Shown piece after piece: positions 36,746 through 46,536 of a DNA stretch of 64,000 nucleotides; positions within the stretch are counted from its first letter, which is position 1, and every line of letters begins with the position of its first letter. Below the pieces are notes generated by a model. The model had not been told where the DNA came from, ran no database searches, and saw only the letters and a program-made list of their open reading frames with translations. The position numbers were made by a program, and so were the translations under genes. The DNA lies in the NCBI GenBank assembly GCA_963748985.1, contig CAVVKQ010000012.1:1-64000 (forward strand), in the 5' to 3' direction. This DNA comes from RPQJ01 sp963748985 (lineage in GTDB: Bacteria > Pseudomonadota > Gammaproteobacteria > Steroidobacterales > Steroidobacteraceae).

Positions 36746-37884
36746 ACGCCCCGGACTTTGCCATCAGCCTGGTCTACATCGCCTACGCGCTGGCGGTCCT
36801 GCTGACGTTCGGCGCGATCCTGACCTGGGTCGAGCGCAAGCAGGCCGCGATCATGTCGGACCGCATCGGCGCCAACCGCGCCTACGTCCGCATCCCGTTC
36901 ACGCAGGTCAAGCTGATCTGGCTCGGGCTGTTTCACGGCATGGCCGACGGCCTCAAGCTGCTGCTGAAGGAAGACTTCAAGCCCCTCGCCTACGACAAGC
37001 TCGCCTACGCGCTCGGCCCGTGGCTCGCCATCGTGCCGGTGCTGCTGGTCTTTGCCGTCGTGCCGTTTGGCGGGACGCTCGATCCAGGCCGGCTGTTCCC
37101 GAGCCTGGCCGGGTGGTTCGGCGGCCGCACCTACCCGATGCAGATCGCGCCGATCGACGCTGGCATCCTCATCGTCTTCGCCTTCAGCGGCATCACGATC
37201 ATCGGCGCGATGCTGGCCGGCTGGTCGTCGGCCAACAAGTTCTCGCTGCTCGGCGCGCTGCGTGCGGGCTCGCAACTGATTTCGTACGAGCTGGTGATGG
37301 GCCTCACCGTGCTCGGCATCGTGCTGATCTTCGGCACCGTCAACCTCGCCTCGATCGTCGAGCGGCAGTCGGGCACCGTGCTCGGCTTCCTGCCGGCCTG
37401 GGGCATCGTCTACCAGCCCTTCGCCGCGGTGCTGTTCCTGATCGCCGGCATCGCCGAGAACAAGCGCATCCCGTTCGACCTGCCCGAGGCCGAGTCGGAA
37501 CTCATCTCGGGCTACTTCACCGAGTACAGCGCGATGAAACAGGGCGTGTTCATGCTCTCCGAGTTCATCGAGATCGCGGTCATCGGCGCGCTGTTCGTCA
37601 CGTTGTTCTTCGGCGGCTACAACCTGCCGTGGATGAACGACACCGGCTTCGTCTTCCCGGGCGGGCAGGCCGTGCCGCTCAGTCACGGCTGGGTCGTCGT
37701 GCTGCAGCTGCTGACCTTCCTCGGCAAGGTCTTCCTGCTCTGCAGCTTCCAGATCCTGGTGCGATGGACGCTGCCGCGCTTCCGCTGGGACCAGCTGCTG
37801 CGCTTCGCGTGGAAGTTCCTGCTGCCGCTTTCGATTGCCAACCTCGTCGTGACGGCGGTTGCGCTGTGGGCGCAGCAGGCATGA
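36742..37884 (+). CDS. nuoH: NADH-quinone oxidoreductase subunit H
   Basis: A 380-residue membrane subunit that couples quinone reduction to proton pumping. Hallmarks are WVERKQAAIMSDRIGANR, ENKRIPFDLPEAESELISGY and YSAMKQGVFMLSEF. It starts with GTG overlapping the nuoG stop. Length and helix count are normal for the family. Confidence 0.95.
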
Positions 37885-37897
37885 GGCGCGCAACGAC

Positions 37898-38488
37898 ATG
37901 ACCACGCCCCGCAAACCGCACGTGCGCAGGCAATACTGGAACGAGCCCACGATGGGCTGGTGGGAGCGCTCCTACCTGCTCGAGGTCGCGCGCGGCCTCG
38001 CGATCACCGGGGGCGTGTTCCTGCGCAACATGGGCAAGTGGATGACGGGGCGCAAGGGCGCGCTCACGGCGTATTACCCCGAGGAGATCCGCGCCGACTA
38101 CGCGGCCGGCAATCGCGGCAAGCACATCCTGACGCAGCGTCCCGACGGCCGGCCGCAGTGCGTGGCCTGCAACATGTGCGCGACGGTCTGCCCCGCGCAG
38201 GTGATCGAGATCGACGCCGCGTTCGACCCGGACGACCCCGCCCACCCGAAGTACCCCTCGCGCTTCGAGATCGATTACTCACGCTGCGTTTTCTGCGGGT
38301 TCTGCGTCGAGGCCTGCCCGGAGGACGCCATCCGCATGGTCAAGGAAACGCCGGACCTGCCGGGTTTCGACCGCGACCGCATGTGGCTCGGCAAGGAAGA
38401 ACTGCTCAACTGGCAGCCGCACGCCGACGTCGCGAAGCCCTACCCTGTCAGGCCGGCGACGGAGCCCGGCAGGAGCCCCGACGCATGA
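37898..38488 (+). CDS. nuoI: NADH-quinone oxidoreductase subunit I
   Basis: A 196-residue ferredoxin-like subunit with clusters N6a and N6b. The two motifs are CVACNMCATVCP and CVFCGFCVEACP. ATG 37898 follows nuoH by 13 bp and gives the family-typical N terminus. Its stop overlaps the nuoJ ATG. Confidence 0.95.
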   Translation: MTTPRKPHVRRQYWNEPTMGWWERSYLLEVARGLAITGGVFLRNMGKWMTGRKGALTAYYPEEIRADYAAGNRGKHILTQRPDGRPQCVACNMCATVCPAQVIEIDAAFDPDDPAHPKYPSRFEIDYSRCVFCGFCVEACPEDAIRMVKETPDLPGFDRDRMWLGKEELLNWQPHADVAKPYPVRPATEPGRSPDA

Positions 38489-39000
38489 CCATCGACCAGC
38501 TGCTGGTGTACTTCTTCGGCGCCTGCGCGCTGCTCGGCGGCGTGCTGATGCTGGTCGCACGGCATCCGATGCGCGTTGCGCTTGCCCTGATCAGCTGCAT
38601 GCTGTCGCTCGCGGGCATCTACGCGATGCTGGGTGTGCACGTGGTGGCGGTCTTCCAGGTCCTGATCTACGTCGGCGCGGTCATGGTCTTCATGGTCTAC
38701 GTGATCATGCTGCTCGACGTACGCGATCCCTCGTTCGTGCGTCGCTACAGCCGCATGCTGCTGCCCGGCGTCGTGCTCGGTGCCCTGCTCGCCGGGGCGC
38801 TCGGCATCTCCGCGATAAGGCTCGGCGTCCCGGCCCTCCAGCCCGGAGCAAGCGCGGCGCCCTCCTACCTCGTCCAGCCGTTCTCGGTCGAGTTCCTGCG
38901 CGAGTACTGGCTGCATTTCGAGCTGACCAGCGTGCTGCTGGTCGCAGCGGTCGTCGCGGCGATCGCGATCATCAGGAGCGGGAGGCGGTCGGATGGCTGA
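38485..39000 (+). CDS. nuoJ: NADH-quinone oxidoreductase subunit J
   Basis: A 171-residue membrane subunit with about five helices; AVFQVLIYVGAVMVFMVYVI is the conserved helix 3 region with its pi-bulge. ATG overlaps the nuoI stop, and the 3' end overlaps nuoK by 8 bp. Confidence 0.94.
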   Translation: MTIDQLLVYFFGACALLGGVLMLVARHPMRVALALISCMLSLAGIYAMLGVHVVAVFQVLIYVGAVMVFMVYVIMLLDVRDPSFVRRYSRMLLPGVVLGALLAGALGISAIRLGVPALQPGASAAPSYLVQPFSVEFLREYWLHFELTSVLLVAAVVAAIAIIRSGRRSDG

Positions 39001-39295
39001 CACCCAACTGCTGCTCGGACTCAGCTTCGTGCTGTTCGCGCTAGGCCTCGTCGGCGTGATGGTGCGACGCAACGCGCTCGTCATGCTGATGTGCATGGAA
39101 CTGATGCTCAACGCAGTCATCCTGGCGCTGGTCACTTTCTCGCTCGAGACGGCGACCCTGTCGGGGACCGTGCTGGTGTTCCTGATCTTCGTCGTGGCGG
39201 CCGCGGAGATCGCGATCGCGATCCCGATCGTGCTGCAGCTGTCGCGGCAACGGAGCTCCCTCGATGTCGAGGGCTACGATCGCCTGAAAGGATGA
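38993..39295 (+). CDS. nuoK: NADH-quinone oxidoreductase subunit K
   Basis: A 100-residue, three-helix subunit homologous to MrpC. It carries the conserved glutamates of MLMCMELMLNAV and AAAEIAIAI, which belong to the proton path. The length is exactly typical. Confidence 0.95.
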   Translation: MADTQLLLGLSFVLFALGLVGVMVRRNALVMLMCMELMLNAVILALVTFSLETATLSGTVLVFLIFVVAAAEIAIAIPIVLQLSRQRSSLDVEGYDRLKG

Positions 39296-39305
39296 TGCGC
39301 ACCCG

Positions 39306-41186
39306 ATGAAGCTGCTCACCGTCATCGTACTGCTGCCGCTCGCGGGCTTCCTGCTGAACGGCCTGCTCGGCCGCCGCCTGGGCCGCACGTTCGTCTCGAT
39401 CGTCGGTTGCGGCCTGCCGGTCCTCGCCTTTCTCGCGACGTTCAAGGCGGTCCTGCTGCTGCAGGCGGCCGGTCCGGACGCCGCACTGCTCGAAGTGGCC
39501 TATCGCTGGGCAAGCTTCGGCGACCAGGGGTTCGACGTCGCGTTCTACTTCGACCGCCTGACCGCGGTCATGACGCTGATCATCACCGGTGTCGGCTCGC
39601 TGATTCACGTCTATTCGACCGGCTACATGAAGGACGACCCGAGCTACGCGCGCTACTTCGCGTACCTGAACCTGTTCCTGTTCTTCATGCTCACGCTCGT
39701 CCTGGGCCGCTCGCTGCTGGTCTGCTTCGTCGGCTGGGAAGGCGTCGGCCTCGCTTCGTACCTCCTGATCGGCTTCTGGTTCGAGGATCCGGCCAAGGCG
39801 GCCGCCGGCAAGAAGGCCTTCATCACGAACCGCGTCGGCGACGCCGGCTTCCTGCTCGGCCTGTTCCTGCTCTACTGGGCGCTCGGCACCGTGAACATGG
39901 ACGAGATCAACGCCGCGTTCGCCGCACCCATCGCGCCGGCCGTCTCGGCCAGCCTCGTCGGCGTGCTGCTCTTCATCGGCGCCACCGGCAAGTCGGCGCA
40001 GATCCCGCTGCACGTCTGGTTGCCGGACGCAATGGCTGGCCCCACGCCAGTCTCGGCGCTGATCCACGCGGCGACGATGGTGACCGCGGGCGTGTACCTG
40101 GTCGCGCGCCTGCACGGCATCTACGAGCACGCGCCCGAGGCTTCGCAGGTCGTCGCGGTCATCGGGGTACTGACCGCGTTGTTCGCGGCGACCATCGCGC
40201 TGGTCCAGACCGACATCAAGAAGGTGCTGGCCTACTCGACCGTGTCGCAACTCGGCCTGATGTTCCTCGCGCTGGGCGTCGGCGCCTATGGCGTGGCGGT
40301 GTTCCACGTCTACACGCACGCGTTCTTCAAGGCCTGCCTCTTCCTCGGCGCGGGCAGCGTGATTCACGCGCTCGGCGGCGAGCAGGACATCCGCAAGATG
40401 GGCGGCCTGTGGCGGAAGATACCGGTCACCTTCTTCACCTTCGCCGTCGCCACGGCGGCGATCGCCGGCATCCCGCCGCTGGCCGGATTCTTCTCCAAGG
40501 ACGAGATCCTCTGGTTCGCCCTGGCCAGCCAGCACGGCGGCTCGGCCGTCCTGTGGGTGCTGGGATCGGCCGCCTCGCTCATGACTTCGTTCTACATGTT
40601 CCGGCTGCTGTGGCTCACGTTCCTGACGCCTTCGCGCATGAGCCACGACACCGAGCACCACGTGCACGAATCGCCATTCTCGATGACGGGCGTACTGATC
40701 GTCCTCGCGGTGCTGTCGGCAATCGGCGGGTTCTTCGAACTGCCGCACTTCCTCGAACCGCTGTTGCCGATTCCGGCGGTGGTGGAATCGCTCGAGCACT
40801 ACGAACACACGTTCGTGTTCGTGGCGGTGGCAGTTGCACTGTTGGGACTCGCGGCGGCGACCTTCATGTATCGTCGCGGTCTCGCCCGCGGCGAGGCGCT
40901 GGCGGCACGTTTCCCGCGCCTGCACCGGGTCCTGGACGGCAAGTACTACATCGATGAATTGTACGAAGCCGTCCTCTACCGGCCGCTGCACTGGATATCC
41001 GATCGCGTGTTCCTTGGCCTCGGCGACCGGCTCCTGATCGACGGTTCGCTGCACGGCCTGGCGGCGCTCACGCGCCGCGCCTCCGGCCGGTTGAGCCGCG
41101 TCGAGACCGGTCAGTTGCAGTGGTACGTGGCAATGGCCGTCGTCGGCGTAGTCGGCTGCCTCGTGTGGGTGTGGCGTCATGGGTGA
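39306..41186 (+). CDS. nuoL: NADH-quinone oxidoreductase subunit L
   Basis: A 626-residue antiporter-like proton-pumping subunit with the long lateral helix at the C terminus. Conserved features include GWEGVGLASYLLIGFWF, ATGKSAQIPLHVWLPDAM with the key Lys, and TDIKKVLAYSTVSQLG. The 3' end overlaps nuoM by 8 bp. Confidence 0.95.
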   Translation: MKLLTVIVLLPLAGFLLNGLLGRRLGRTFVSIVGCGLPVLAFLATFKAVLLLQAAGPDAALLEVAYRWASFGDQGFDVAFYFDRLTAVMTLIITGVGSLIHVYSTGYMKDDPSYARYFAYLNLFLFFMLTLVLGRSLLVCFVGWEGVGLASYLLIGFWFEDPAKAAAGKKAFITNRVGDAGFLLGLFLLYWALGTVNMDEINAAFAAPIAPAVSASLVGVLLFIGATGKSAQIPLHVWLPDAMAGPTPVSALIHAATMVTAGVYLVARLHGIYEHAPEASQVVAVIGVLTALFAATIALVQTDIKKVLAYSTVSQLGLMFLALGVGAYGVAVFHVYTHAFFKACLFLGAGSVIHALGGEQDIRKMGGLWRKIPVTFFTFAVATAAIAGIPPLAGFFSKDEILWFALASQHGGSAVLWVLGSAASLMTSFYMFRLLWLTFLTPSRMSHDTEHHVHESPFSMTGVLIVLAVLSAIGGFFELPHFLEPLLPIPAVVESLEHYEHTFVFVAVAVALLGLAAATFMYRRGLARGEALAARFPRLHRVLDGKYYIDELYEAVLYRPLHWISDRVFLGLGDRLLIDGSLHGLAALTRRASGRLSRVETGQLQWYVAMAVVGVVGCLVWVWRHG

Positions 41187-42720
41187 GGCGACCTGGCTCA
41201 ATTGGTTGCTGTGGCTGCCGGCGCTGGGCATGGTGGCTGTCACGTTGCTGCCCAAAGGGCGCGACTCCCTCGTGCGCAGCGTCACCTTCGGCTGCATGGT
41301 GCTGCAGTTCTTCATCGCCGCAATCCTGTACCAGCGCTTCGACGGGACGGTGGCCGGCCTGCAATTCGCCACCGACGTGCCGTGGATCCGCGACTGGGGC
41401 GTCGGCTATCGCATCGGCCTCGACGGTCTGAACGTGCTGCTGGTTTCCCTCACGGCCTTCCTGGGCCCGCTCGTCGTCGCGGGTGCCTGGAATGCCGTGC
41501 ACAAGGACGTGAAGCTGTTCCACGTGATGGTGCTCTTCATCCAGTTCGCGATGCTGGGCACGTTCCTGGCACAGGACCTCTTCCTGTTCTACGTCTTCTG
41601 GGAAGCGATGCTGATCCCGATGTTCCTGATCATCGGGCTCTGGGGCGGCGAGCGCCGCATCTACGCCACGCTGAAGTTCGTCCTCTACACGGCGTTCGGC
41701 AGCATCCTGATGCTGGCCGCCCTGATCTACCTGGTGCTGTACACGCACGGTTCGTCCGGCTACCTGACCTTCGACTTGCGCCACCTGAGCGGCTCGCAGC
41801 TGCCGCTGAACACGCAGCTCTGGCTGCTGTCCGCGTTTGCGCTTTCGTTCGCGATCAAGGTGCCGATGTTCCCGCTGCACACCTGGCTGCCGGACGCGCA
41901 CGTAGAGGCCCCCACGACGGGTTCCGTGATCCTGGCGGGCGTGCTGCTGAAAATGGGCACGTACGGCTTCATGAAGCTCGGTTTCCCGCTGTTCCCGGAG
42001 GCCGCGCGGGCAATGATGCCGGTGATCATGAGCCTCGCCGTGATCAGCATCGTCTACGGCGCGTGCCTCGCGCTGGTGCAGACCGACATCAAGAAGATCA
42101 TTGCCTACTCGTCGATCAGCCACCTCGGCTACGTGATGCTGGGGCTCGCGAGCCTCGACCTCATCGGCATCCAGGGCGCCATCCTGCAGATGGTGAGCCA
42201 CGGCCTCGTCGCGGGCGGCCTGTTCCTCATGGTCGGCATGATCTACGAGCGCACGCACTCCCGGGCCGTTGCCGATTACGGCGGCCTCGCCAGGATGCTG
42301 CCGGTGTTCTCGGTGTTCTTCACGATCCTCACGCTGGCCTCGATCGGACTGCCGACCACGAGCGGTTTCGCCGGCGAGTTCATGGTACTGCTCGGAGCGT
42401 TCAATGCAGCGTGGCCGGCGCATCTCGCGGGCAACGACATGCCGCTGGCACTTGCCGTCATCGCGGTGTCCGGCGTGGTGCTCGGCGCGCTCTACATGCT
42501 CTGGCTCGCGCAGCGCATCCTGTTCGGCGAAGCCCGCGCACCGCATGCGCCGCTCACGGACCTGGACTCGCGTGAGACCGCCATCCTCGTCGCAATCGTC
42601 GTCGCGATCTTCGCCATCGGCCTGTTCCCGGGCGACCCGCTCGCCAAGACGGAACTGGCCGCACGCGAGTTCCAGCAGCGCGTCGCCGGCGAGACGATCC
42701 AGCTCGGGAGCGCGCGATGA
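41179..42720 (+). CDS. nuoM: NADH-quinone oxidoreductase subunit M
   Basis: A 513-residue antiporter-like subunit. Conserved features are FYVFWEAMLIPMFLIIGLWG, KVPMFPLHTWLPDAHVEAPT and TDIKKIIAYSSISHLGYV. The length is typical. Its stop overlaps the nuoN ATG. Confidence 0.95.
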   Translation: MGEATWLNWLLWLPALGMVAVTLLPKGRDSLVRSVTFGCMVLQFFIAAILYQRFDGTVAGLQFATDVPWIRDWGVGYRIGLDGLNVLLVSLTAFLGPLVVAGAWNAVHKDVKLFHVMVLFIQFAMLGTFLAQDLFLFYVFWEAMLIPMFLIIGLWGGERRIYATLKFVLYTAFGSILMLAALIYLVLYTHGSSGYLTFDLRHLSGSQLPLNTQLWLLSAFALSFAIKVPMFPLHTWLPDAHVEAPTTGSVILAGVLLKMGTYGFMKLGFPLFPEAARAMMPVIMSLAVISIVYGACLALVQTDIKKIIAYSSISHLGYVMLGLASLDLIGIQGAILQMVSHGLVAGGLFLMVGMIYERTHSRAVADYGGLARMLPVFSVFFTILTLASIGLPTTSGFAGEFMVLLGAFNAAWPAHLAGNDMPLALAVIAVSGVVLGALYMLWLAQRILFGEARAPHAPLTDLDSRETAILVAIVVAIFAIGLFPGDPLAKTELAAREFQQRVAGETIQLGSAR

Positions 42721-44102
42721 ACTGGTACGACGTCGTCAAGGCGATGCTGCCCGAGCACTTGCTGCTCGCCGGGATGGTCATCCTGCTCACCCTGGAAATC
42801 CTGCGCGGCAGGCCGCGCGACGGCTTCGTCGTCGCCTTCCTGGCGCTGGCGGCGGCCGCTGCCGCAGCTCTCACGCTGCACGCGGAGGGTTACGCCGGAG
42901 CGCCTTTCAGCGGCCATTTCTCCGTCGGTCCGGACGCGTCGCTCGCCAAGTTCGCGCTGATCGCGCTCGCGCTGCCGGTCGTGCTGATCTCGCGCGATGA
43001 CTTCGCCGAGACGCGGTACTACGTGCTGCTGCTCGCCTCGCTGTACGGCGCGTGCCTGCTCGTTTCCTCGGACAGCCTGCCCACGCTGTTCCTCGGTCTC
43101 GAGCTGATGTCGATGCCGGTGTACGCGCTGGTGCTGCTAGCCCAGCTGCGAGCCGACAGTGCCGAGGCGGCGCTCAAATACCTGGTACTGGGCGGCACCG
43201 CCACCGCGACGTTTCTGATGGGTGTCGCGCTGTTGTACGGCTGGAGCGGCTCCATGTCGACCGCCGTGTTCGCCGCTGCGCTGGGTTCGTCGGACACGCT
43301 GCCCGTCGCTGGCGTCGTGCTGGTGGTGGCCTCGCTGTTCCTCAAGGCGGCCATCGTGCCGTTCCATGGCTGGGCGCCGGATGCCTATGAAGGGGCCAGC
43401 GTTCCGGTGACAGCCTTCATGGCCACGATCATCAAGGCAGGCGTGCTGTTCGCGGCGCTGCGACTGTTCGAGACGGCCCCGGTGACACGCCCACTCGTCG
43501 ACGTACTGGCCGTCCTGCCGCTCGTCTCGATGATCTGGGGCAACGTGGCGGCCATCCGGCAGACGAGTTTCCGCCGGATGATCGCGTACTCGTCGATCGC
43601 GCACGCGGGCTACCTGTTCTACGCGCTGCTCGGCGCAGGTCCGGGTCGCGCGCAGGCGGTCATCTTCTACGTCGTCGTGTACGGGATCATGAACGTGCTG
43701 GCATTCACCGTGCTGCCGCGCGGCACCGATGACCAGCGCAGCGACCGGCTCGAGTCGCTGCAGGGCCTGTATCAGCGCCGTCCTTTCGCCGCGGTCATGT
43801 TGGGCATAGCGATGCTCTCGCTCGCCGGCCTGCCGCCCATGCCCGGCTTCGTCGCCAAGTTCCTGGTGTTCCGCAACGTGCTCGCGGCGGGTTACACGGG
43901 TTACGCGGTGCTCGGCCTCGTGGCGAGCTACCTCGGCATCTATTTCTACCTGCGCGTCATCCAGTACATGTTCATGAACCCGGCGACAGCGGACCAGCCT
44001 GCCGGCCATCCGCGACGCCTGGCGCTCGCGGCGAGCTTGCTCTGCCTTGCGCCGGCAATCGTCCTGGCATTCTTCCCCGGCTGGTTGCTCGATCGATTCT
44101 GA
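42717..44102 (+). CDS. nuoN: NADH-quinone oxidoreductase subunit N
   Basis: A 461-residue antiporter-like subunit and the last gene of the operon. Key motifs are LGLELMSMPVYALVLL, KAAIVPFHGWAPDAYEGA, RRMIAYSSIAHAGY and LAGLPPMPGFVAKF. It completes the 14-subunit set in canonical order. No terminator hairpin was recognised in the 63 bp before the next gene. Confidence 0.95.
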   Translation: MNWYDVVKAMLPEHLLLAGMVILLTLEILRGRPRDGFVVAFLALAAAAAAALTLHAEGYAGAPFSGHFSVGPDASLAKFALIALALPVVLISRDDFAETRYYVLLLASLYGACLLVSSDSLPTLFLGLELMSMPVYALVLLAQLRADSAEAALKYLVLGGTATATFLMGVALLYGWSGSMSTAVFAAALGSSDTLPVAGVVLVVASLFLKAAIVPFHGWAPDAYEGASVPVTAFMATIIKAGVLFAALRLFETAPVTRPLVDVLAVLPLVSMIWGNVAAIRQTSFRRMIAYSSIAHAGYLFYALLGAGPGRAQAVIFYVVVYGIMNVLAFTVLPRGTDDQRSDRLESLQGLYQRRPFAAVMLGIAMLSLAGLPPMPGFVAKFLVFRNVLAAGYTGYAVLGLVASYLGIYFYLRVIQYMFMNPATADQPAGHPRRLALAASLLCLAPAIVLAFFPGWLLDRF

Positions 44103-44165
44103 GCGGCAAGCCGAGTTTCATGGCTGCCGCTGAGGTTCGGAGCGGACTCAGGTAGGCTCGCGCGT

Positions 44166-44618
44166 GTGAACGACGTCCCACCTTCGTCCGCCGCGACACC
44201 TGGCAACAGCCCTGCGTACCACCAGCATGGGTCGCCCGTGGTGCGAGCGTTCTTTTTCGTCGCAGGTACTGTCGCGTTCACGCTGGGCATTGCTGGCGTA
44301 TTGCTGCCGCTGCTGCCGGCGACGCCGCTGTTCATCCTTGCGGCCGCGTGCTTTGCGCGCGCGTATCGTCCCTTCCACGAGTGGATGCTCGGCCACCGCT
44401 GGCTGGGGCCGATGCTCAAGGAGTGGCACCAGCACGGCAGCCTGCCGTATCGCACGAAGATCGTCGCCATCGTGACGATGCTCGTTTCGTTTGGCCTCTC
44501 GATCCTGTTGGTCGTCAAGCAGCCCTGGCTGCAGGCGCTGCTGGCAATGACGGCGCTGGCGCTGGCCGTCTGGCTGTACCGCATCCCATCACGCGACGGG
44601 CCGACCGCGCCGCCCTGA
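44166..44618 (+). CDS. YbaN-like DUF454 inner-membrane protein
   Basis: A 150-residue small membrane protein. The conserved family stretch reads FFVAGTVAFTLGIAGVLLPL, then LPATPLFILAAACFARAYRP. Helices lie at about 28-60 and 100-135. The GTG start is 63 bp after nuoN. The family has no settled function; in other genomes it often lies near redox or haem genes. Confidence 0.85.
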   Translation: MNDVPPSSAATPGNSPAYHQHGSPVVRAFFFVAGTVAFTLGIAGVLLPLLPATPLFILAAACFARAYRPFHEWMLGHRWLGPMLKEWHQHGSLPYRTKIVAIVTMLVSFGLSILLVVKQPWLQALLAMTALALAVWLYRIPSRDGPTAPP

Positions 44619-44653
44619 AGGTCCACTCGGCATTCGACTTCGGCGTGATGTTC

Positions 44654-44670
44654 GTCCCGGCCCCCGGGAC
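44654..44670. terminator. Hairpin between convergent genes (YbaN-like and cNMP-binding)
   Basis: A perfect 7-bp GC stem (GTCCCGG with CCGGGAC) and a 3-nt loop lie between two convergent stop codons at 44618 and 44675. The position suits a bidirectional terminator, but neither strand has a clear T-run. Confidence 0.4.
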
Positions 44671-44674
44671 GGCC

Positions 44675-45151
44675 TCAGGCCCCCGCCCGCTTCGCGATCG
44701 GCGAGTACATGTCCAGCACCTGTAGGCGTGCGGCCTGCAGACGCTCGGAAACCACACCCAGCAACCGGTGCATGATCTTGTAGCCGAAGCCGGTGTCGGC
44801 GCGGCAGCGTTCCAGCAGTGCGTAGCCGTCGAAGGCCAGCGCCTCGACCGACTCGAGTGCACGAGCCTGGAACAGCTTGCCGCGACCCACGATGACCGAG
44901 GACCAGCCCAGCTCGTCGCCACCCTCGAGCGTGTGCACCCGCAGCGCCTTGCCCTGCGCCATCATCTCGAGCGCCACCCGCCCGTTCAGCAGCAGGAAAA
45001 ACTCGTGCCTTTCGTCGCCCTCGCGGAAGATCATCTCGCCCTGCGCAAAGCTGACAGGCCGGGCCAGCGACGCGAGCGTCGCGCAATGTTCGGGCGTCAG
45101 GCCCTCCACGAACGGATGCTTCAGCACTGCAGCGAGGATCTGATCGGTCAT
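44675..45151 (-). CDS. Cyclic-nucleotide-binding domain protein (no HTH)
   Basis: A 158-residue protein made almost only of a Crp-type cNMP-binding domain: FAQGEMIFREGDERHEFFLLLNG split across the first strands, then LEGGDELGWSSVI. The phosphate-binding cassette of true cAMP receptors (GELAL...RxA) is only partly matched. No helix-turn-helix follows, so it is not a Crp/Fnr transcription factor by itself. AGGGGAG precedes ATG 45151. It may sense a redox or nucleotide signal. Confidence 0.83.
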   Translation of the reverse strand: MTDQILAAVLKHPFVEGLTPEHCATLASLARPVSFAQGEMIFREGDERHEFFLLLNGRVALEMMAQGKALRVHTLEGGDELGWSSVIVGRGKLFQARALESVEALAFDGYALLERCRADTGFGYKIMHRLLGVVSERLQAARLQVLDMYSPIAKRAGA

Positions 45152-45319
45152 GACGCTCCCCTTCGGACGACTACGGTATGCTCGGACATCGATTCTACGC
45201 CCGCGACGGCGACTGGGCGTACCAGACGCGGTGATTACCGCATCGAGCCCGCCGCCCTGACCATGCACAGCCATGCAAGCCATCGACCTCCAGACCTCCC
45301 CGTACGAACGGATCCCGGC

Positions 45320-46072
45320 ATGACCCTGCGCGTACTCTACGTGCTGCGTGCGGCGCTGGCTGCCGCGCTGCTGGCAAACCTGCTGTCGGCCTGCGCGGGA
45401 CCTCCGTCGCGCTATCCAGTACCGGTCTTACCGGCCAGCAAGCTGGAGCAGTTGCGGGCCGATGCTCTGCTGGCACTGCCGCCGGACGAGACCGGCGAGT
45501 TCCTGGACACCGACCTGGTGGAAGTCGTCACGCTCGACCCAAGCCTGCGGCTCGACGTGCGTTACGCGGGCTCCGACAACTTCCTGCGTGCGCCCATTTA
45601 TCCCGAGGCCCGGGTCTTCCTGCAGCGTCCGGCAGCCGAGGCCGTGGTACGCGCGAATCGTGCCCTGCAGGCGCCCGGGTACGGACTGCTGCTGTTCGAC
45701 GGCTACCGGCCCTGGTACGTCACGTGGATGTTCTGGGAGGCAACACCGGCCGAGAAGCGGAACTTCGTGGCGGACCCGGCGACCGGCTCGCGCCACAACC
45801 GGGGCTGCGCGATCGACCTGAGCCTGTACGACCTCAAGACGGGGCTCGAGGTGCAGATGCCGAGCGGTTACGACGAGTTCTCGGAGCGCGCGCACCCGAA
45901 CTACTCAGGCGGCACAGCGGAACAACGCGCGGCGCGCGACCTGCTGCGCACGGCGATGGAAGCGGAAGGCTTCACCGTCAACGAGGACGAGTGGTGGCAC
46001 TACGACTGCCGCGACTGGCAGAAGTACCGGATCGGCAATGCGTTCTTCAAGGACCTGCCGCGAACTCGTTGA
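45320..46072 (+). CDS. D-alanyl-D-alanine dipeptidase, VanX/DdpX family lipoprotein
   Basis: A 250-residue zinc dipeptidase. The lipobox LLSAC gives a lipidated Cys25. Zinc ligands are in SRHNRGCAIDLSL (His, Asp) and EDEWWHYD (Glu base, His), the VanX pattern. The family cleaves D-Ala-D-Ala released from peptidoglycan. No vanHA genes are nearby, so a wall-recycling or nutrient role is more likely than glycopeptide resistance. ATG 45320 is chosen because it gives a clean lipoprotein signal; ATG 45263 is possible. Confidence 0.9.
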   Translation: MTLRVLYVLRAALAAALLANLLSACAGPPSRYPVPVLPASKLEQLRADALLALPPDETGEFLDTDLVEVVTLDPSLRLDVRYAGSDNFLRAPIYPEARVFLQRPAAEAVVRANRALQAPGYGLLLFDGYRPWYVTWMFWEATPAEKRNFVADPATGSRHNRGCAIDLSLYDLKTGLEVQMPSGYDEFSERAHPNYSGGTAEQRAARDLLRTAMEAEGFTVNEDEWWHYDCRDWQKYRIGNAFFKDLPRTR

Positions 46073-46085
46073 CAAGGAGATCTCG

Positions 46086-46486
46086 ATGTTCACATTGCAG
46101 AGAATCATCGCGACGATGTTCGTCGCGGTCGCCCTCGCCGGAAGCAACATTGCCCGTGCAGGCGCAGGATGCACCGAAAGTGCAGCAGTACCTGTACGTG
46201 CTGCGCGTCACTCCCGCACTGCACGATCAGGCCAAATGGACCCAGGCGGACAACGATGCGGTCAGCCGGCACTTTGCCCGTCTCGCCGCCGCGACGAAGG
46301 CGGGACAGGTAGATCTTTGCAGGCAAGACCACCGAACCACTCGACACGACTTTCGGACTCGTGGTGTTCGAGGCCGCGAGTGCCGAGGTCGCAAGACAGT
46401 TCATGGAAGCCGACCCTGCTGTCGTCGCCGGGGTCATGTCGGCCACACTGCACCCGTACGCGCTGGCGCTACAACGCAAGCCTTGA
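46086..46486 (+). pseudogene. Exported YCII-related domain protein, two frameshifts
   Basis: Three consecutive frames read one recognisable protein: a signal peptide (MFTLQRIIATMFVAVALAG), then QDAPKVQQYLYVLRVTPALH up to about AATKAGQV, then GKTTEPLDTTFGLVVFEAAS to the end ALALQRKP. One extra base near 46150-46163 and one near 46313-46321 would explain both shifts. Repaired, it is a small periplasmic protein of the YCII/dimeric-barrel type. No single frame codes for the whole protein. It is either decayed or affected by indel errors. Confidence 0.72.
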
Positions 46487-46516
46487 GGGCAGCTCCGTGA
46501 AGTTCGACGCGTCGCG

Positions 46517-46531
46517 CCCCGAGTGTCGGGG
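46517..46531. terminator. Hairpin between convergent YCII-like and acyl-CoA dehydrogenase genes
   Basis: A perfect 6-bp stem (CCCCGA with TCGGGG) and a 3-nt loop sit in the 50 bp between two convergent genes. The location suits a bidirectional terminator. The T-run is lacking, so the call is tentative. Confidence 0.4.
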
Positions 46532-46536
46532 GACTG

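Noticed and set aside
39132..41372. A 746-residue reading frame on the minus strand opposite nuoL
   Set aside because: It is exactly antisense to a confident complex I gene, is full of Arg, His and Asp repeats, and matches no family. High GC makes such long shadow frames common here (also at 10488-12353, 41068-42546 and 1787-3331).
45320..46072. Glycopeptide (vancomycin-type) resistance
   Set aside because: The VanX-like dipeptidase is alone. No vanH, vanA or sensor genes are nearby, and lipoprotein versions of this family are common in Gram-negative bacteria.
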